Origin: Podocnemis expansa
Taxonomy: Eukaryota > Chordata > Testudines > Podocnemididae
DNA length: 64,000 bases
Assembly: GCA_007922195.1 (NCBI GenBank)
Contig: ML682029.1
Span: 2,668,636-2,732,635, forward strand
Direction: 5' to 3'
Shown: piece by piece, positions 1 to 11,099 of the stretch
Layout: each line of letters begins with the position of its first letter
How positions within the stretch are numbered: position 1 is the first letter of the stretch
Program-made: the position numbers and the translations under genes
The notes under the pieces: model-generated
The model's input: only the letters and a program-made list of their open reading frames with translations
Told to the model about the DNA's origin: nothing
The model's database searches: none

Positions 1-386
1 TTGTTTGAGCACAGCTATTAACAAATCAGTAGTGAAGTGAGCAGGGAGACTGAAGTGTTCCCCTATCGGTTTTTGAATGCTGTTATTTCTTACGTCAGAT
101 GTGCGTTCATTTACTCTTTTGAGCACAGACTACCCTATTTGTCCAACATATAAGGTGTGGGGGCATTTCTGGCACATTATGGCATGAATTACATTGGTGG
201 ATGAGCAAGTGAATGAGTCCTTGATGGAGTAGCTGATTTGATTAGGTCCCTTGATGCTGTCTTTTGGGCAGATACTTGGGCAAAGTTGGCAATGTCGTTT
301 GTTGCAGGGGTGCCTGCTGTAATGTTTCTGCATTAGGTACGTAGTTGCTGTGAATATCTGTTTAAGGTTGTGGGGCTGTCTAAGCG
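1..386 (-). mobile_element. Penelope-like element, 3' end with GIY-YIG endonuclease, broken
   Basis: Read on the minus strand, one frame from about 386 to 1 gives RQPHNLKQIF, HPCNKRHCQLCPSI, TCSSTNVIHAIMCQKC, then LYVGQIG, an in-frame TAG at about 127-129, and VNERTSDVRN and IGEHFSLPAH. The order CxxxxCxxC, NVI..IxCxxC, YVGQ(T)G and R...H matches the C-terminal GIY-YIG endonuclease of Penelope-like retroelements, which nicks the target for priming. The copy is 5'-truncated where it abuts a DIRS RNase H fragment and runs off the window at its 3' side. The stop means it is dead. Confidence 0.75.
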
Positions 387-586
387 AAGTCTGCCACCCA
401 ATGCCTAAGAGTTTTTACTGAAATGTTTTTGCTCATCAAGTGATGTCTGAAGGTCTGGCATGCCAGCTTGACCATTCGTAACTCCCTTACATTGATATCA
501 TCTGATAGGTCCTTCTGGCTCCAACAACCTTGTGTTCTTAGATGGTTGAGGTGGGCCACCCAGCCCAGGTCTGATGTGTCTGTCAC
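386..586 (-). pseudogene. DIRS copy 1 RNase H fragment
   Basis: The frame gives TDTSDLGWVAHL, LRTQGCWSQKDL and INVRELRMVKLAC. TD(A)S.LGW.AHL is the first RNase H acidic block and INV(R)EL carries the second. The fragment stops at the junction with the Penelope-like element. Confidence 0.75.
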
Positions 587-884
587 TCATAGTACAGGTG
601 GTTGTGGCTTTGAGAATGGAATTCCAGCACAAATTATATCCTCGTCTGTTTACCATTGGAGGGAGTCTAGGACATGTGATGGTGTAGTTATTACTCGGTC
701 CAGAGGATCCCTAGATGAGCACTAAACCAAAGTTAGCAAATGCTGAAGGAGTCTTAGGTGAAGTCTGGCATAACTGACCACCTGTGTGCAGGCTGTGACA
801 TGGCCTAGCAGTTTTAGGCAGGTTCGCACTATGGTGGAGGGGTGGTGGGACATATAATATATTGTCATCACAATATTTTGGAAT

Positions 885-1579
885 CAAGTGGGTGGTAGGG
901 AGTCTGTAGCAGTGCTCGAGTCTATTGTGGCCCCTATAAATTCTATTTTTTGGGTGGGTATTGGCGTCGACTTCTTTTCGTTTATCAACAGGCCCAGTTT
1001 GTGGAGTGTATGCTTTATAAGCTCTATATAAGTGGCCACCCGTTCCCTGGAACCTCCTTTTATCAGCCAATCATCTAAGCAGGGGAAGACATGCACCCAC
1101 TGTTTCCTGAGAAAGGTTGCTATCACTGCTATGCATTTAGTAAAGACTCTGGGGCCCCTGACAGTTCAAATGGGAGGGCTGTGAACTGAAAATGTCTGTT
1201 GCCCACTATGAATCTCAGGAACCTCCTGTACCTCGGGATAACCGAGATATGCAAATATGCATCCCTGAGGTTGAGGGCAGCCTACCAGTCTCCAGCATCT
1301 AGAGAGGAAATAATTGGAGCTGGGGAGACCCTATGAAATTTCATTTTCCTTACAAATTTGTTCAAATTTTGGAGGTCCAAAATGGGCCGAGGCCTTCCTT
1401 CAACTTTGGGATTAGGAAATATTTTGACTAAAATCCCTTCCCTCTCAGTTCCACAGGAACTCCCTCCACTGCTCCTAGATCTAGGAGTTGTTGTACCTCC
1501 TCTATCAGGAGTTGTTTGTGAGAGGGGTCCCTGAAAAGGGACAAGGAACGGGTGGGGGAGTGAATGGAACTGGATAGAG
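885..1579 (-). pseudogene. DIRS copy 1 reverse transcriptase, downstream part
   Basis: The frames give GRPRPILDLQNLNKFVRKMK, typical of the RT palm entry, and then FPCLDDWLIKG, where CLDD replaces the usual YLDD catalytic box. LGLLINEKKS and QKIEFIGATIDS follow. Frameshifts separate the blocks. The upstream part continues across the inserted element at 2049-2145. Confidence 0.75.
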
Positions 1580-2048
1580 CAGGGGTGCTCAAATTTATGG
1601 CACTCAAGAGCCACACAAGTTGATTATCAAACCTTGAGAGCTGCACTGAAGCATGTAGCCATATACTTTTACCTACTCCAAAATTAGTAGGTTAAAAATT
1701 CGTTGTACACTTAATTTTATCATAAAAATTGAACAAATATTGATCCTACTAATGTCAGATTCCAATAATTACTTAAGGTTATCATGAAAACTAGGCCTAT
1801 ACAGTAAAAACTTAGCTGCTGCTTGATGTAGAAGACTGCAGGCTAGTGGTGAGTTTTTTAAAATCCTGACCATGCTGAACTTCTCCCCGCCATCCCGACC
1901 ATGCTGTGCTTCTCCCCACCCCAGCCCCCTCCTGAACTTCTCGGCTGGGGCCGCTTTCCTAAATTGATTTGCTGACGTTCTTCCGGGAGCCACAGTTTTT
2001 CATTCAAGAGCCACATGTGGCTCCCAAACCACAGTTTGGCCACACCTG
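1580..2048. mobile_element. hAT-type non-autonomous DNA transposon with 8-bp target duplication
   Basis: Ends CAGGGGTGCTCAAA and TTTGGCCACACCTG are inverted repeats. Flanks ggatagag (1572-1579) and ggatagaa (2049-2056) are a 7/8 target duplication. The 469-bp body has no open frame of note and carries GAGCCACATGTGGCTC near its right end. It interrupts the DIRS reverse transcriptase. Confidence 0.85.
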
Positions 2049-2156
2049 GGATAGAATATCCCTGTTCCACTGTGCATAGCACCCAAGCGTCCAAGCTGAT
2101 TAGAGACCATACGTGGTAGAAGTGGGATAAGCAGTTTAAGAACAAGGGGGAACATT
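2049..2156 (-). pseudogene. DIRS copy 1 reverse transcriptase, upstream part
   Basis: The frame gives LSHFYHVWSLISLDAWVLCT and VEQGYSI, the segment that normally precedes the RT palm. It reads on to FHSLPHPF at 1579-1555 once the inserted hAT-type element and one duplicated flank are ignored. Confidence 0.65.
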
Positions 2157-2289
2157 GTGGAGTGTTGGTACTCTGTCCTCAGGCATAACTTCAAAAGCTC
2201 TGTTACAGACCCTGTGTTTGTTTTGGGGGGCCATCGTTCCCATTGGACAAGGAGTATGGCCTTTTTCTGTTACTGTTGTTGCTGGAAGC

Positions 2290-4455
2290 ATTCTGCCCTG
2301 CCTGCGCCCAGAATCTTGTCTCTGATGTGGGTGGTAAGGTTGGGGAGGAGGTTGAGGCTTGAAGTGATGTCTTTGGTTGGTGTATGCATTCCTAGCGATT
2401 TAAGTGTGGCCCTAGAGTCCATCAGACCATCCAATTCTCAGCCTGTTTGTTCCAAGAATAAAGATTTGTCCTCAAAGGGTGGTCTTGTATGTTTTTTTTG
2501 TACTTCACATGGGACACCCGAAGGCTGGAGCCAAGAACTGTGTCGCACAGATATCTCCAAGGCCATAGCCCAAGCAGATGCATCAGCAGCATCCAAGGCC
2601 CCTTGCAGGGAAGCTTTGGCTACTCATTTGCTTTCATCGACCAGAGTAGTGAACTCCTTCCTAGAATCAGGAGGCAAGGAAGCCAAAAGTTTATCCATAG
2701 AGCCCCAGCTATTAAAGTTATATCAGCTCAGGATAGCTTGCTGGTTAGCAACTCTAAGCTGCAGACCTCCCCTAGAATATACCTTTCTAACATAAATGTT
2801 CAGCTTTTTGGCCTTAGGAGCTAGTACCTGAGCACTCTGTCTCTCTCTATCATTTGTGGCTGCCACCACCACGGACCCCAAGGATGAATGTGTATGCAAA
2901 TATTTGTAGCCCTTAGGAGGTACAAAGAACTTGTGCTCAACCCACTTAGGTGTAGCAGGCACTGAGAAAAGGGTTTGCCATATGGTTTTCATATCTTATC
3001 AATAGCCTTTATTAGAGGTAAGGCTACCCTGGAGGGACCCGAAGAGGACAATATGTCTATCACTGGGTCAAAGGATTCCTCATTGACCACTGATATCTCA
3101 GTTCCCAAACTGCAGGTTACTCTTCTGAGTAGGTCCTGGTATTCCTTGTTATCTTCTGAGGGAGGTGCTGGGATAGACCCTGCAACCATCTTGTCAGGAG
3201 GGGAAGAGGAAGATTCCCTCTACTGGTCGAGGTCTCCTGGTTTGGCGATTGGATCGTTTTGCAGTGCCAGAGGTTCAGGTTCATCTGTGGCACTGGTGGT
3301 CTCGGTTTCAGTGCCAGCATATGTGCTCCTCAATATTGAGCAGGGAACCAATAGGGTCTCTCTGCCTGGTGCCAAATCTGCTCTGGAAACTGTCTCAGAC
3401 CTAGTGCCTGGGGGTCTATTTCCTGAAATTACCAAGAGAGAGAGGGTGGATTGGGCCCTTGGGCTTTGTAGTTGCCCCACGGTGACCAGAAAGGCCAGTT
3501 ATTCTGGTTTTGCCATTAGAGCACCCATGGCACCAGGAAGGGTTGTGGTCTTTGGTGGTTGTGGTGCTGGGAGACAGAGTGAGAGCAGCTTCTCCATGAG
3601 GAGACAGAGCCTGCCTCTGACTGTGAAGGTGAATGGCTCCTTCACAAACTGGGCAGTGCCATGGACCTTGGAGTGGGGACTGACGCCGAAGTGAGGATGC
3701 AGTAGTGGTATTGATTTCGCTTCTGACTGAACAATTTTTTGTGATGCCCAGGATGGTGTGTCCAGTCTCAAGTGTTGCAGGACTTTGGACTCTATCAGAT
3801 TTGTGGCCGCTTCAAAGGTGTCCGGAGTGGAGGGAAATCAGATGATCTCTACTTCCTCTTCTACACCCCTAATGGGGGAGGCATCCAGATCTGGACTCAA
3901 TGTCCCCCATCCCAGGGCCAGAGTTGACAGTGGAGGCAGTCTAGATGTGGTAAGTATGTGGCCCAATGACGGTCTCACGGCACCAGTTCCTTTATTGCCC
4001 TCTTTGAGCATTGGTGACCTGCCTCTCTCTGATCTGTGCTTTTTTTTTTTTGAGCACTGAAGACTCAGACTTGTGCCTTGGGGTGCACTTTGGTGCCAGA
4101 GAGTTCCAGTGCCAGGAATCCTTAATTCTTTTTGTGTGCCAAGTCCTTTGGTGTCAGGGCACTCTTTACCGGCACTGATGTTGGGGCCAGCTCCGAGAGA
4201 CTGGGGGAGGAACTAAGTGCCATCTCTACAAGTAAAAACTTGAGCCTCTGAGTTCTCTTTTTTCCAAGTTCTTGGGCAGAAAGACTTGCAAATCTTACAC
4301 TTCTGGCTTAAGTGCGCTTCACCTAAGCACTTCAAGCAGGTAAAATGAGGGTCAGTCTTAGGCACAGGCCTTCTACAACCTTCTTGTGATTTGAAGCCTG
4401 GGAGCTGAGGGGAAGAAAGCAAACCATTAAAGGGGGTGGTTGAAGCAAAATCCAA
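2290..4455 (-). pseudogene. DIRS copy 1 gag remnant
   Basis: At 4213-4455 the frame gives HFTCLKCLGEAHLSQKCKIC, a CxxC...H...CxxC zinc-binding array. At 3189-2723 it gives EYQDLLRRVT, SGPSRVALPL, IWQTLFSVPATPKWVEHKFF and KGYKYLHTH. The same blocks recur in copy 3 (SSAPARVAFP, LWQTPASLLP, GVEYRYTQP), which supports a shared gag. Plus-strand frames over the same bases are shadows. Confidence 0.7.
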
Positions 4456-4800
4456 CTAAAAACTCTAACTAAACAATTTTAACAAAAAAGTATGGGGGAA
4501 GAAACTTAGACTGCTATGGGTAATCTCACGTAGCCGAGAGAGCACTTCTGACTAGTCGTCATGAGCGGTAAGAAGGAACTGAGAAGGGAAGGGTCAAGTG
4601 AGCCCTCATAAGGAGTGATATAGGCGCACCAGTCCAGGGGGCTCTATAGCCGACCCTGGGATTGCTAGGGGAAAAAAGTCTTCCGGTGGCCATGCATGCA
4701 TGCGCACACCTAACTGGAGTCGATGTGAGCAAGCACTCATAGGAGAGCTCATCTTCCCTATCATAAGCTGAGTACACTATGAGAAACCTTACAGTGAAAG

Positions 4801-5264
4801 AACACATGGCCCCAAGAATATTTTGAAGTTCATCAATAGTACAAACATAATAGTAATTTAAGCCTATGAATAAATGTGAGCCTAAAAAATAAAATTAACA
4901 ATGTTCATTAAAAGGATATTTATCCTTTTCCATAATGGTTCTGATGGCCTTACACAAAATTTATAGCCTTTTTCAATGTAGAGCACAACCTTCTGTGCTT
5001 TCCAATTCCAAATAATTAAAGATTTGGATTCCACAAAACTCTGGCAACCAGAAAAGCATTTAAAAACCCTCCCAAAAACAACAAACAGGGCACTGATCCT
5101 TGCAAACAACAGTAATGTGGGGGGGTTGTTTGCTGATCTTTTTCTGTTTTGTTTTTAAATCTAAAGTTAATTTAAAAAGACTAAGTGGCACAAAATCAGG
5201 GAAAATTAACCAAAGCAGTTTAACCTACTGTTTGCCTTCAATACTAGCTCCCTCTCATCCCCCC
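4801..5264. other. No recognised feature
   Basis: AT-rich sequence with no convincing gene, SINE or inverted repeat seen on either strand. Confidence 0.5.
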
Positions 5265-5912
5265 CAGGGGTGGTCTTAGATGATGCCAGGACTCCAGGCA
5301 AAAGTCAAGGAGGCGTTCCATCCTTGACTTTTACCCCCCACCTCCAGGCCTTACAAGGGCCACCAACACAGGCGACCCACCACCCACCCTGCCGCTTCCA
5401 ACCCTGCAGCAACCCCTGCTTCCCTTTCACCCCTGCTGACTCAGTGCCGCTCTCCCAGGCCCTGTAACTTCCCCTGCCCCCTTCTCCTTCACCGCTGCAG
5501 CCTCCTCTGGCCTCCCTGCAAACTCCCTGCTGCTCTCCCAGTCCCTGCAGCGTCCTCTCCCCCTGCCGCTCCCTCTTCACCGCATCCCTGCCAAATCTCT
5601 GCCTCTCTTCCAGACCCTGCAGCATCCTCCCAGCCCAGCACCAGCACTCCCCCCCTCGACTCTCTGATGCTTCCTCTTCACCCAGAAACTCCCTGCTGCT
5701 CTCCAGCCCCCGCAGCCTCCCTCAGCTCCTGCTGTCCCCCATCACCACTCACTTAGCTACCACGCTCCAGCTCTCTTCTGCTCCTCTGGCTGGTGCACAT
5801 GTCCAACGTGCACGCAGCCAACTAGGATACTTAAAGTGCCCATTCTTAAAATGGCAATGGTGTGGGGCCCCTTCACTAGGGAAGATGCTCACCTGCTAAG
5901 ACCACTGCCCTG
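5265..5912. mobile_element. Probable non-autonomous DNA transposon, C/T-rich
   Basis: The ends CAGGGGTGGTCTTAG and CTAAGACCACTGCCCTG are inverted repeats. The flanking 8-mers (atcccccc and tgccactc) match poorly, so the target duplication is not established. The body is strongly C/T-rich; its long frames on both strands are compositional. Confidence 0.55.
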
Positions 5913-6596
5913 TGCCACTCGGCCTTCCTGATGGCATTCTCCCAGAGCCCCCCCCCCATGTAGCTAGCCTTCCTGGTGCCCCCCACTACTGTGCGGCTGG
6001 CCCTCCCAGCTCCCAGAGCTTGCTCCCCCTGTGCATCTAGTCTCCTGGCCCTCAGCTCAAACTGGCCCCATGCAGCTGGTGTGCCAGTGTCCTTCCCCCC
6101 AGCCTCAAGCCCTGCGCAGCTGGCTCTTGGCAGCTCCCCCTTTACATACGCACCCAAGCCCCTTCTCTGCTCCTCAAGCCCACGCCCAGCTGCCAACGCC
6201 CTCCCCCACCCAGCACAGCACTTACCTGTGCTTAAGCAGGGGAGTCTCCAGCCGTGAGCTGCCTCCTGCCCTGGCCGCTCCAAGCGTTTGAGAGCACGGC
6301 AGGGCAGGATATTTAAATTGCCCCCTTCGGCACCAGCTCTCTGGCCATGGAGCCGCAAGGCAGGAACTATAGAGCCATAGGTTGCCAACTCTGGGTCTAT
6401 ACAGATGGAAAAGGATTGAAAAGTACTCTGATATAATTTTCATCCTGCATGGATTATAAAATCATCAAGACTTGGTTCTATAAACAGATGTGGTTTGCTA
6501 TTTCTTATGAGAATCTAAGAACCAAACTGTTCCTAGAGTGACAATAAAATATTAATTGTTGAGATTATATTATGCCAGCATTGGTGGACCTGTTTT
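5913..6596. other. GC-rich stretch then unassigned sequence
   Basis: 5913-6370 is C-rich with a run of nine C near 5950. Open frames here are compositional. Nothing is recognised from 6370 to 6596. Confidence 0.45.
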
Positions 6597-6712
6597 TAAC
6601 TCTGGTGGCAATGGAGAGCTGGCAGGCAGCGGGAAAGATGCCCTTGGGGGTTGGGGAACTGGCATGGAACTTGCTCAGCTGCATCATCAGTTTAGAGGGA
6701 ACTCTGGATTTG
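6597..6712. mobile_element. Partial DNA transposon end, same family as 33435-34000
   Basis: The segment ends aacttgctcagctgcatcat then cagtttagagggaactctg. It matches the right end of the repeat at 33541-34000 (with a few changes). The expected left inverted repeat is not seen. Confidence 0.5.
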
Positions 6713-7689
6713 ACTCAGGCCAAAGTCTCCCTACCGGAAACCTGTCTGTAAGCTACGTTAGACCTGATTTCCAGGGTCACAATCCACCCACTAACAACTA
6801 CTCAGGTCTATCACAAACTGGTCGGTCACATAGCGGCATGTACCTACATGGTGGAATATACAAGGTTACACTTCAGACCCCTAATAATGTCGCTGGCATC
6901 AGCATACTCTCCAAGCAGATAACTCTTGGACCCGATACTCATGATTCTGCTTTTGGTCCTCACTTTGCCGACTTGGGGTGCGGAGCCCACACTGACAGTC
7001 TCAGGGCCTCCAGCCCCAGGAAGAACTCCCCCTGCAGGGAATCCAGGCCAGTAGGCTTGACTTACCAGGTGTTCCTTTCCTAGCTTTCAGGCAAAGTGAT
7101 GCTGGTCCAGACAGACAACACTGCATCAAGTGTTTTACATCAACAAGCAAGGAAAGACTTAATCTTCAGCCCTGTATCAGGAAGTACTTTGGCCATGGGA
7201 TTTCTCTGTGAAACATGTCATACATCTCAAGGCATAAACTCCTGGGAGCCTGGAATGTACTGGCCTGAGTGGATTCTCTTCCTCTCACCACAAGTCATCT
7301 CTTCACAAAGGGGTCATCAATGTCTTCTTCCAGAGACAGAGGCTTCCCCAGCTACATCCATTCACCACAAGATAGAACAGGAAATAGCATGAGCTCTGTT
7401 TGCTACACAGACACAACATGGGCTCCCTCTTCAATGCCTTCTTGCTCTTGTGGGCAGACTTACTATATGCATTCCTACTGATCCCTTTGGTCACAGTGTC
7501 CTCCTTAAAAACAAATAGGACAAGGTGAAGATAATCCTGATAGCTCCAGCATGGCCACACCAACATTGGTTTGATATTGTTCTCGACTTCACACTGACAG
7601 CTCCACTTGCTCTCCCACTCTGCCAGGAGTTGATTTCATAAGACTACAGCTGCTTGCTTCTTCAAACCTTGCCTCCCTGCACCTGATGT

Positions 7690-8750
7690 CATGGCTGGTG
7701 CATGAATGAACCCTGAAGAGCCGGCCTGCTTGAACCAGGTTTGAAAAATCTTGTTAGGCAGCAGAAAGATTTCTGCTAAGGTTACCTACTTGCCCAAGTG
7801 GAAACATTTCATCTGTTGGGCCTCCAAACAGAATCTTTCTCCATCCTGGTCTTCTCCACAGTCTATCCTGGACTATTTGCCCCATTAAAACATCAAGCTC
7901 TCGCTCTCTTATTTATTAAGGCTCATTTGGCAGTCATGTCATCTTTACACCCACCAGGGCATGGCAGATCCATGTCCTACAAGATGACGGTCAGGTTTCT
8001 CAAGGAGCTGGAAAGCCTCTACCCTCAGGTTCATGATCCGATCCCCCTGTAGTGGGATCCTCTCAAGGCCCTTCCTTTGAGCCATTAGCATCGTTACCCT
8101 ACCACTTTTCTCTTGGAAAGCTGTTCCTGGTGGTGATCACCTTGGCCAGAAGAGTCTCTGTGATCAAACCTTGATGTTAGAACCTTCTATTATGATGCTC
8201 TTCAAGGACAAGGTCCAGCTGCACTCTCATCTGACCTTCCTAGCGTAAGTGGCATCACAATTCCACTATAGCCAGGATATTTTTCTTCCTGTTTTCTTCC
8301 CAAACCTCACAAGTCTGCTGAGGAACATAAGCTTCATATACTGGATGTTAGATGAGCCGAGTTAGTCTAGTCCAGCAAAGACAACAAGGAGTCGTGTGGC
8401 ACTTAAAGACTAACAGAAGTGCCACGTGACTCCTTGTTCTCTTAAATGGGCCCTTGCCTACTATACTGAGAGATCTAAGCCCTTCAACAAGTCTATTCAA
8501 CTCTCTACAGCAGCAGTGGAAAGAGTGAAAGGGCTACTTGTGCCATCCCAAAGCATCTCATCCTGGATAACTGTCTGTATCCAAGCTTGCTCTGAGCAGG
8601 CAAAGGTTCTGCCTCTGGCCATCATGACTGCTCATTCCACAAGAATCCAGGAATTGTCAGCTGTGCTCCTCATGCAGGGACCAATCCAGGGCACCATAGA
8701 GTCCCACTATGCCATCACCTACAGATCCATTCCAATGCCCATTCTGATAG
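7690..8750 (+). pseudogene. DIRS copy 2 tyrosine recombinase remnant
   Basis: Fragments in order: FEPLASLPYHFS and LVVITLARRVS (about 8080-8160, including the first catalytic arginine block), a break by a SINE, then ALAYYTERSKPF (about 8453) and TAHSTRIQELSAV (about 8627). AHSTR is the HxxR box of tyrosine recombinases, the class used by DIRS elements to integrate a circular DNA. Several stops and shifts make it inactive. Confidence 0.7.
8355..8441. mobile_element. Fold-back SINE pair in DIRS copy 2
   Basis: A sense SINE head (ttagtctagtccagcaaag, then acaacaaggagtcgtg and ggcacttaaagactaacag) is followed at once by an inverted copy (aagtgccacgtgactccttg). Flanks ttagatg (8348-8354) and ttaaatg (8442-8448) may be a 7-bp target duplication. 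Recombinase coding continues on both sides, so this is a clean insertion. Confidence 0.75.
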
Positions 8751-8935
8751 AGCAACACTGTAATCAGCACATCCATAAACACCCAGCCCAGCTCCAGGGA
8801 GTTCTGTTTGTGAGTCACCTAGCACAGAATGGACATGAGCAAACATCCGAAGAAGAAAAGACCACTACTGACTTTCTGTAGCTATTGTTCTTTGAGATGC
8901 GTTGTTCGTGTCTCTTCCATGCCTCACTTTCCTTT

Positions 8936-10545
8936 TCCTGGCTATGCTGTGCTGCTCCATTCTCCTGCATGGTGCCCTGCATTCACCTGCCAGTTCAGCC
9001 TGGAGCCACCAGGTGTATCAAAACACGCTGGGGCCCTGCTTCCCTTTCCCTCCACCAGCCCTTACCTGTGTTCTGCTGGTCCTCCTGGAGATGAGGCAGC
9101 TTCACTGGTGGAACATGCTGACCAGAGCTGGCCACATAGTGGAAAGATTTAAATTTCCCTCCTCTTCTCCTGCCCTGAGCCATTTGCCCCAGCTACATGC
9201 TGCAGGGTGGGAGATTTAAAAGCGTGGGCCGCCAGTCTCAGCTGAATGCCTTTCAGACACACCTGCACATGCCAGAGCTGGTGGCTCAGGCGCTGGGCAG
9301 CACATTCACAGCCCATGCCCCATGATGCCCCTGCTCTGGACCAGACTTACCATCCTTGGGATGGTTTGCTCTTCTGCCCTTATGTTTTTTAAAAACCTGC
9401 CAAACCTTCTAACTCTTTCCTCCCTTAGACTTGGTTCCCAGAAGAACCTATTTGTTAGAATCAACTCTAGAATAACTTCCTTCCTAGCCACTTTTCCCAC
9501 TCTTTCTAGTGATGCTGACTCCAATGCATGTTAAGAACTCACTGGACAATCTGTGACCTGCTGTATTATTTCCCCAACAGATGTCCGAGTAGCTGAATTT
9601 CCCCATCACCACTATGACCTGTGTTTGGTAAAGTTTTGTCAGTTTTTGTTGGGGGGTGGGGGGGGGACAACTTCATCCAAATCTTTCTCTTGGCTAGGTG
9701 GTATACAGCAGACACCTATCAAGACATCATTTCAACCCCTTTCATCATTACCCAGAGACTTTCAACAGTCTGCCCCCTACTTCTGTCTCAACTTCAGTGC
9801 CAGAATAAGGAAGGATGGACCAGGACATAAGGTATTAGTATAGGACTTAGGAGATCAGCAATCTTTCTGCGTGATCTTGGGATGGCTGTATGCCTTTCCA
9901 GGAAATATGTTTGGTCCAAACATAAGTTATTGGTCTCAATAATGGGGTAACTGGATCAAATGTAATGGTCTGTGTCACAAAGTTCTGGCTAGATGACCTA
10001 ATAGTCTCTTCTTGCCCTTAACTCTATGAAAATCACTTAAGTTTCTCTATGCCTGTGTTCCACACCTATACAATGGGGATAATAAATTCCCTATCTCAGA
10101 GTGGTGGTATATAGATAAAGTTATCGTAGACTGAGACATGGTTTGATATACCAGAAACAGGAGCCAACAAATATCTCTATCAAACATACATCAATATTGG
10201 CTGGAATTCACAGTACACCTGGGATGCTACTTACATTTTACAGATAGAAAAATCTCAAGCAAAAGACTTGCCTACAGTCAATGCCAGCATCGAGATGAAA
10301 ACTCCCAGGGTTCCTGGCTCCCAGTTCAACCTTCCAGCCACTAGATCCCACCTCTCTCTCAATTATTTGTAATCTGAATATCAGTAGCATTTGTAACAGT
10401 TTCAAATATTAGGAGGCAAAGACTGAATACACAGATAAACTATTTAATGAATAACCTACATGTTAGTGAATAATTCCATGTATTTTCTCATTTCATAGAA
10501 ACAGGTTACTTATAATCGATATAGATGACCACACAGTGGTTGGTA
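8936..10545. other. Gene-free, mostly unassigned
   Basis: 8940-9310 is a moderately GC-rich unassigned stretch. A G-run lies at about 9651-9666. A MIR-like trace is listed separately. No gene is seen. Confidence 0.45.
10020..10380. repeat. MIR-like core SINE traces
   Basis: The segment contains tatacaatggggataataa (about 10069) and acattttacagatagaaaa (about 10233), followed by a degenerate ggttcctggctcccagttc. These resemble the count-and-tail part of MIR-type SINEs. The two pieces may be separate insertions. Confidence 0.4.
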
Positions 10546-10912
10546 TCATTGTTTCACCCAAGTTTTGAGATATGGGAGGCAAAGTTCAGAGCGGCTAGGT
10601 TGTGTCATGTCATGTCTACCTGTATGAACTGGAAAGTTTAGTCTCAATTTCATGCTGCTGCCACTGTGATCAAACAAAAATGTCCGGAAGAAATATTGCA
10701 AGGTAAGTAACTGTTCTCTCCCCTTTGAATGCTTGCTCAGGTTCATTCCCAATCAGGGGATTCACCAGCACTATATCTGGAAATGGGCAGGAGTTCATGG
10801 ATCTGATGCTCATCACACCACTCTGCCAAAGGCAGCATCATCCTGAGCCTGCCACATTCTGGTGTTGCAGGATGTGAAGGTATATACTGACAACTAGGTA
10901 GTGGCACTAGCG

Positions 10913-11087
10913 CAGCGGTCTCAAACCATGAGGGGTACATGAGGACTAGTATGTTAGCCCAAGGGCCACACCACTGAAATCTTTCATACAATATTGCAAA
11001 TATCAGTAACGATAATGGCATTGTGGGATGCAGAAAATAGCTTTAGGGGCTGCATGAGGCCCGTGGGCCATGTGTTTGAGACCCCTG
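10913..11087. mobile_element. Short hAT-type element in DIRS copy 3
   Basis: The ends CAGCGGTCTCAAAC and GTTTGAGACCCCTG are inverted repeats and the body (ccgtgggccatgtg, gataatggcattg) matches the element at 39661-39830 in inverse orientation. The 8-bp flanks match only weakly (cactagcg and ctctggga), so they have diverged. Confidence 0.75.
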
Positions 11088-11099
11088 CTCTGGGACATG

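Larger units (their letters stand above)
387..4800 (-). mobile_element. DIRS-like tyrosine-recombinase retrotransposon copy 1, degenerate
   Basis: Minus-strand fragments follow DIRS order: zinc-knuckle and gag (about 4455-2290), reverse transcriptase (about 2145-885) and RNase H (about 586-390). Frames are broken many times. The recombinase is missing because the copy stops at the Penelope-like fragment. A hAT-type element splits the RT region at 1580-2048. The boundary near 4800 is approximate. Confidence 0.8.
6713..8935 (+). mobile_element. DIRS-like retrotransposon copy 2 (RNase H and tyrosine recombinase), degenerate
   Basis: Plus-strand order is the end of the reverse transcriptase and RNase H (about 6800-7400), then tyrosine recombinase (about 7700-8700), then a terminal segment with acatgagcaaacatccgaag and ttgttctttgagatgcg (8832-8906). 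That terminal segment recurs in copies 1 and 3 with changes. Frame breaks are numerous. A SINE fold-back interrupts the recombinase at 8355-8441. Confidence 0.75.

Noticed and set aside
2157..3694. Long plus-strand frames of 212 and 239 codons
   Set aside because: They lie antisense to the DIRS copy 1 gag blocks, which carry recognisable motifs on the minus strand; the plus frames have none.
5305..6388. Several 70-170 codon frames on both strands
   Set aside because: C/T-rich composition opens many frames; no domain, and part of the stretch is a probable DNA element.
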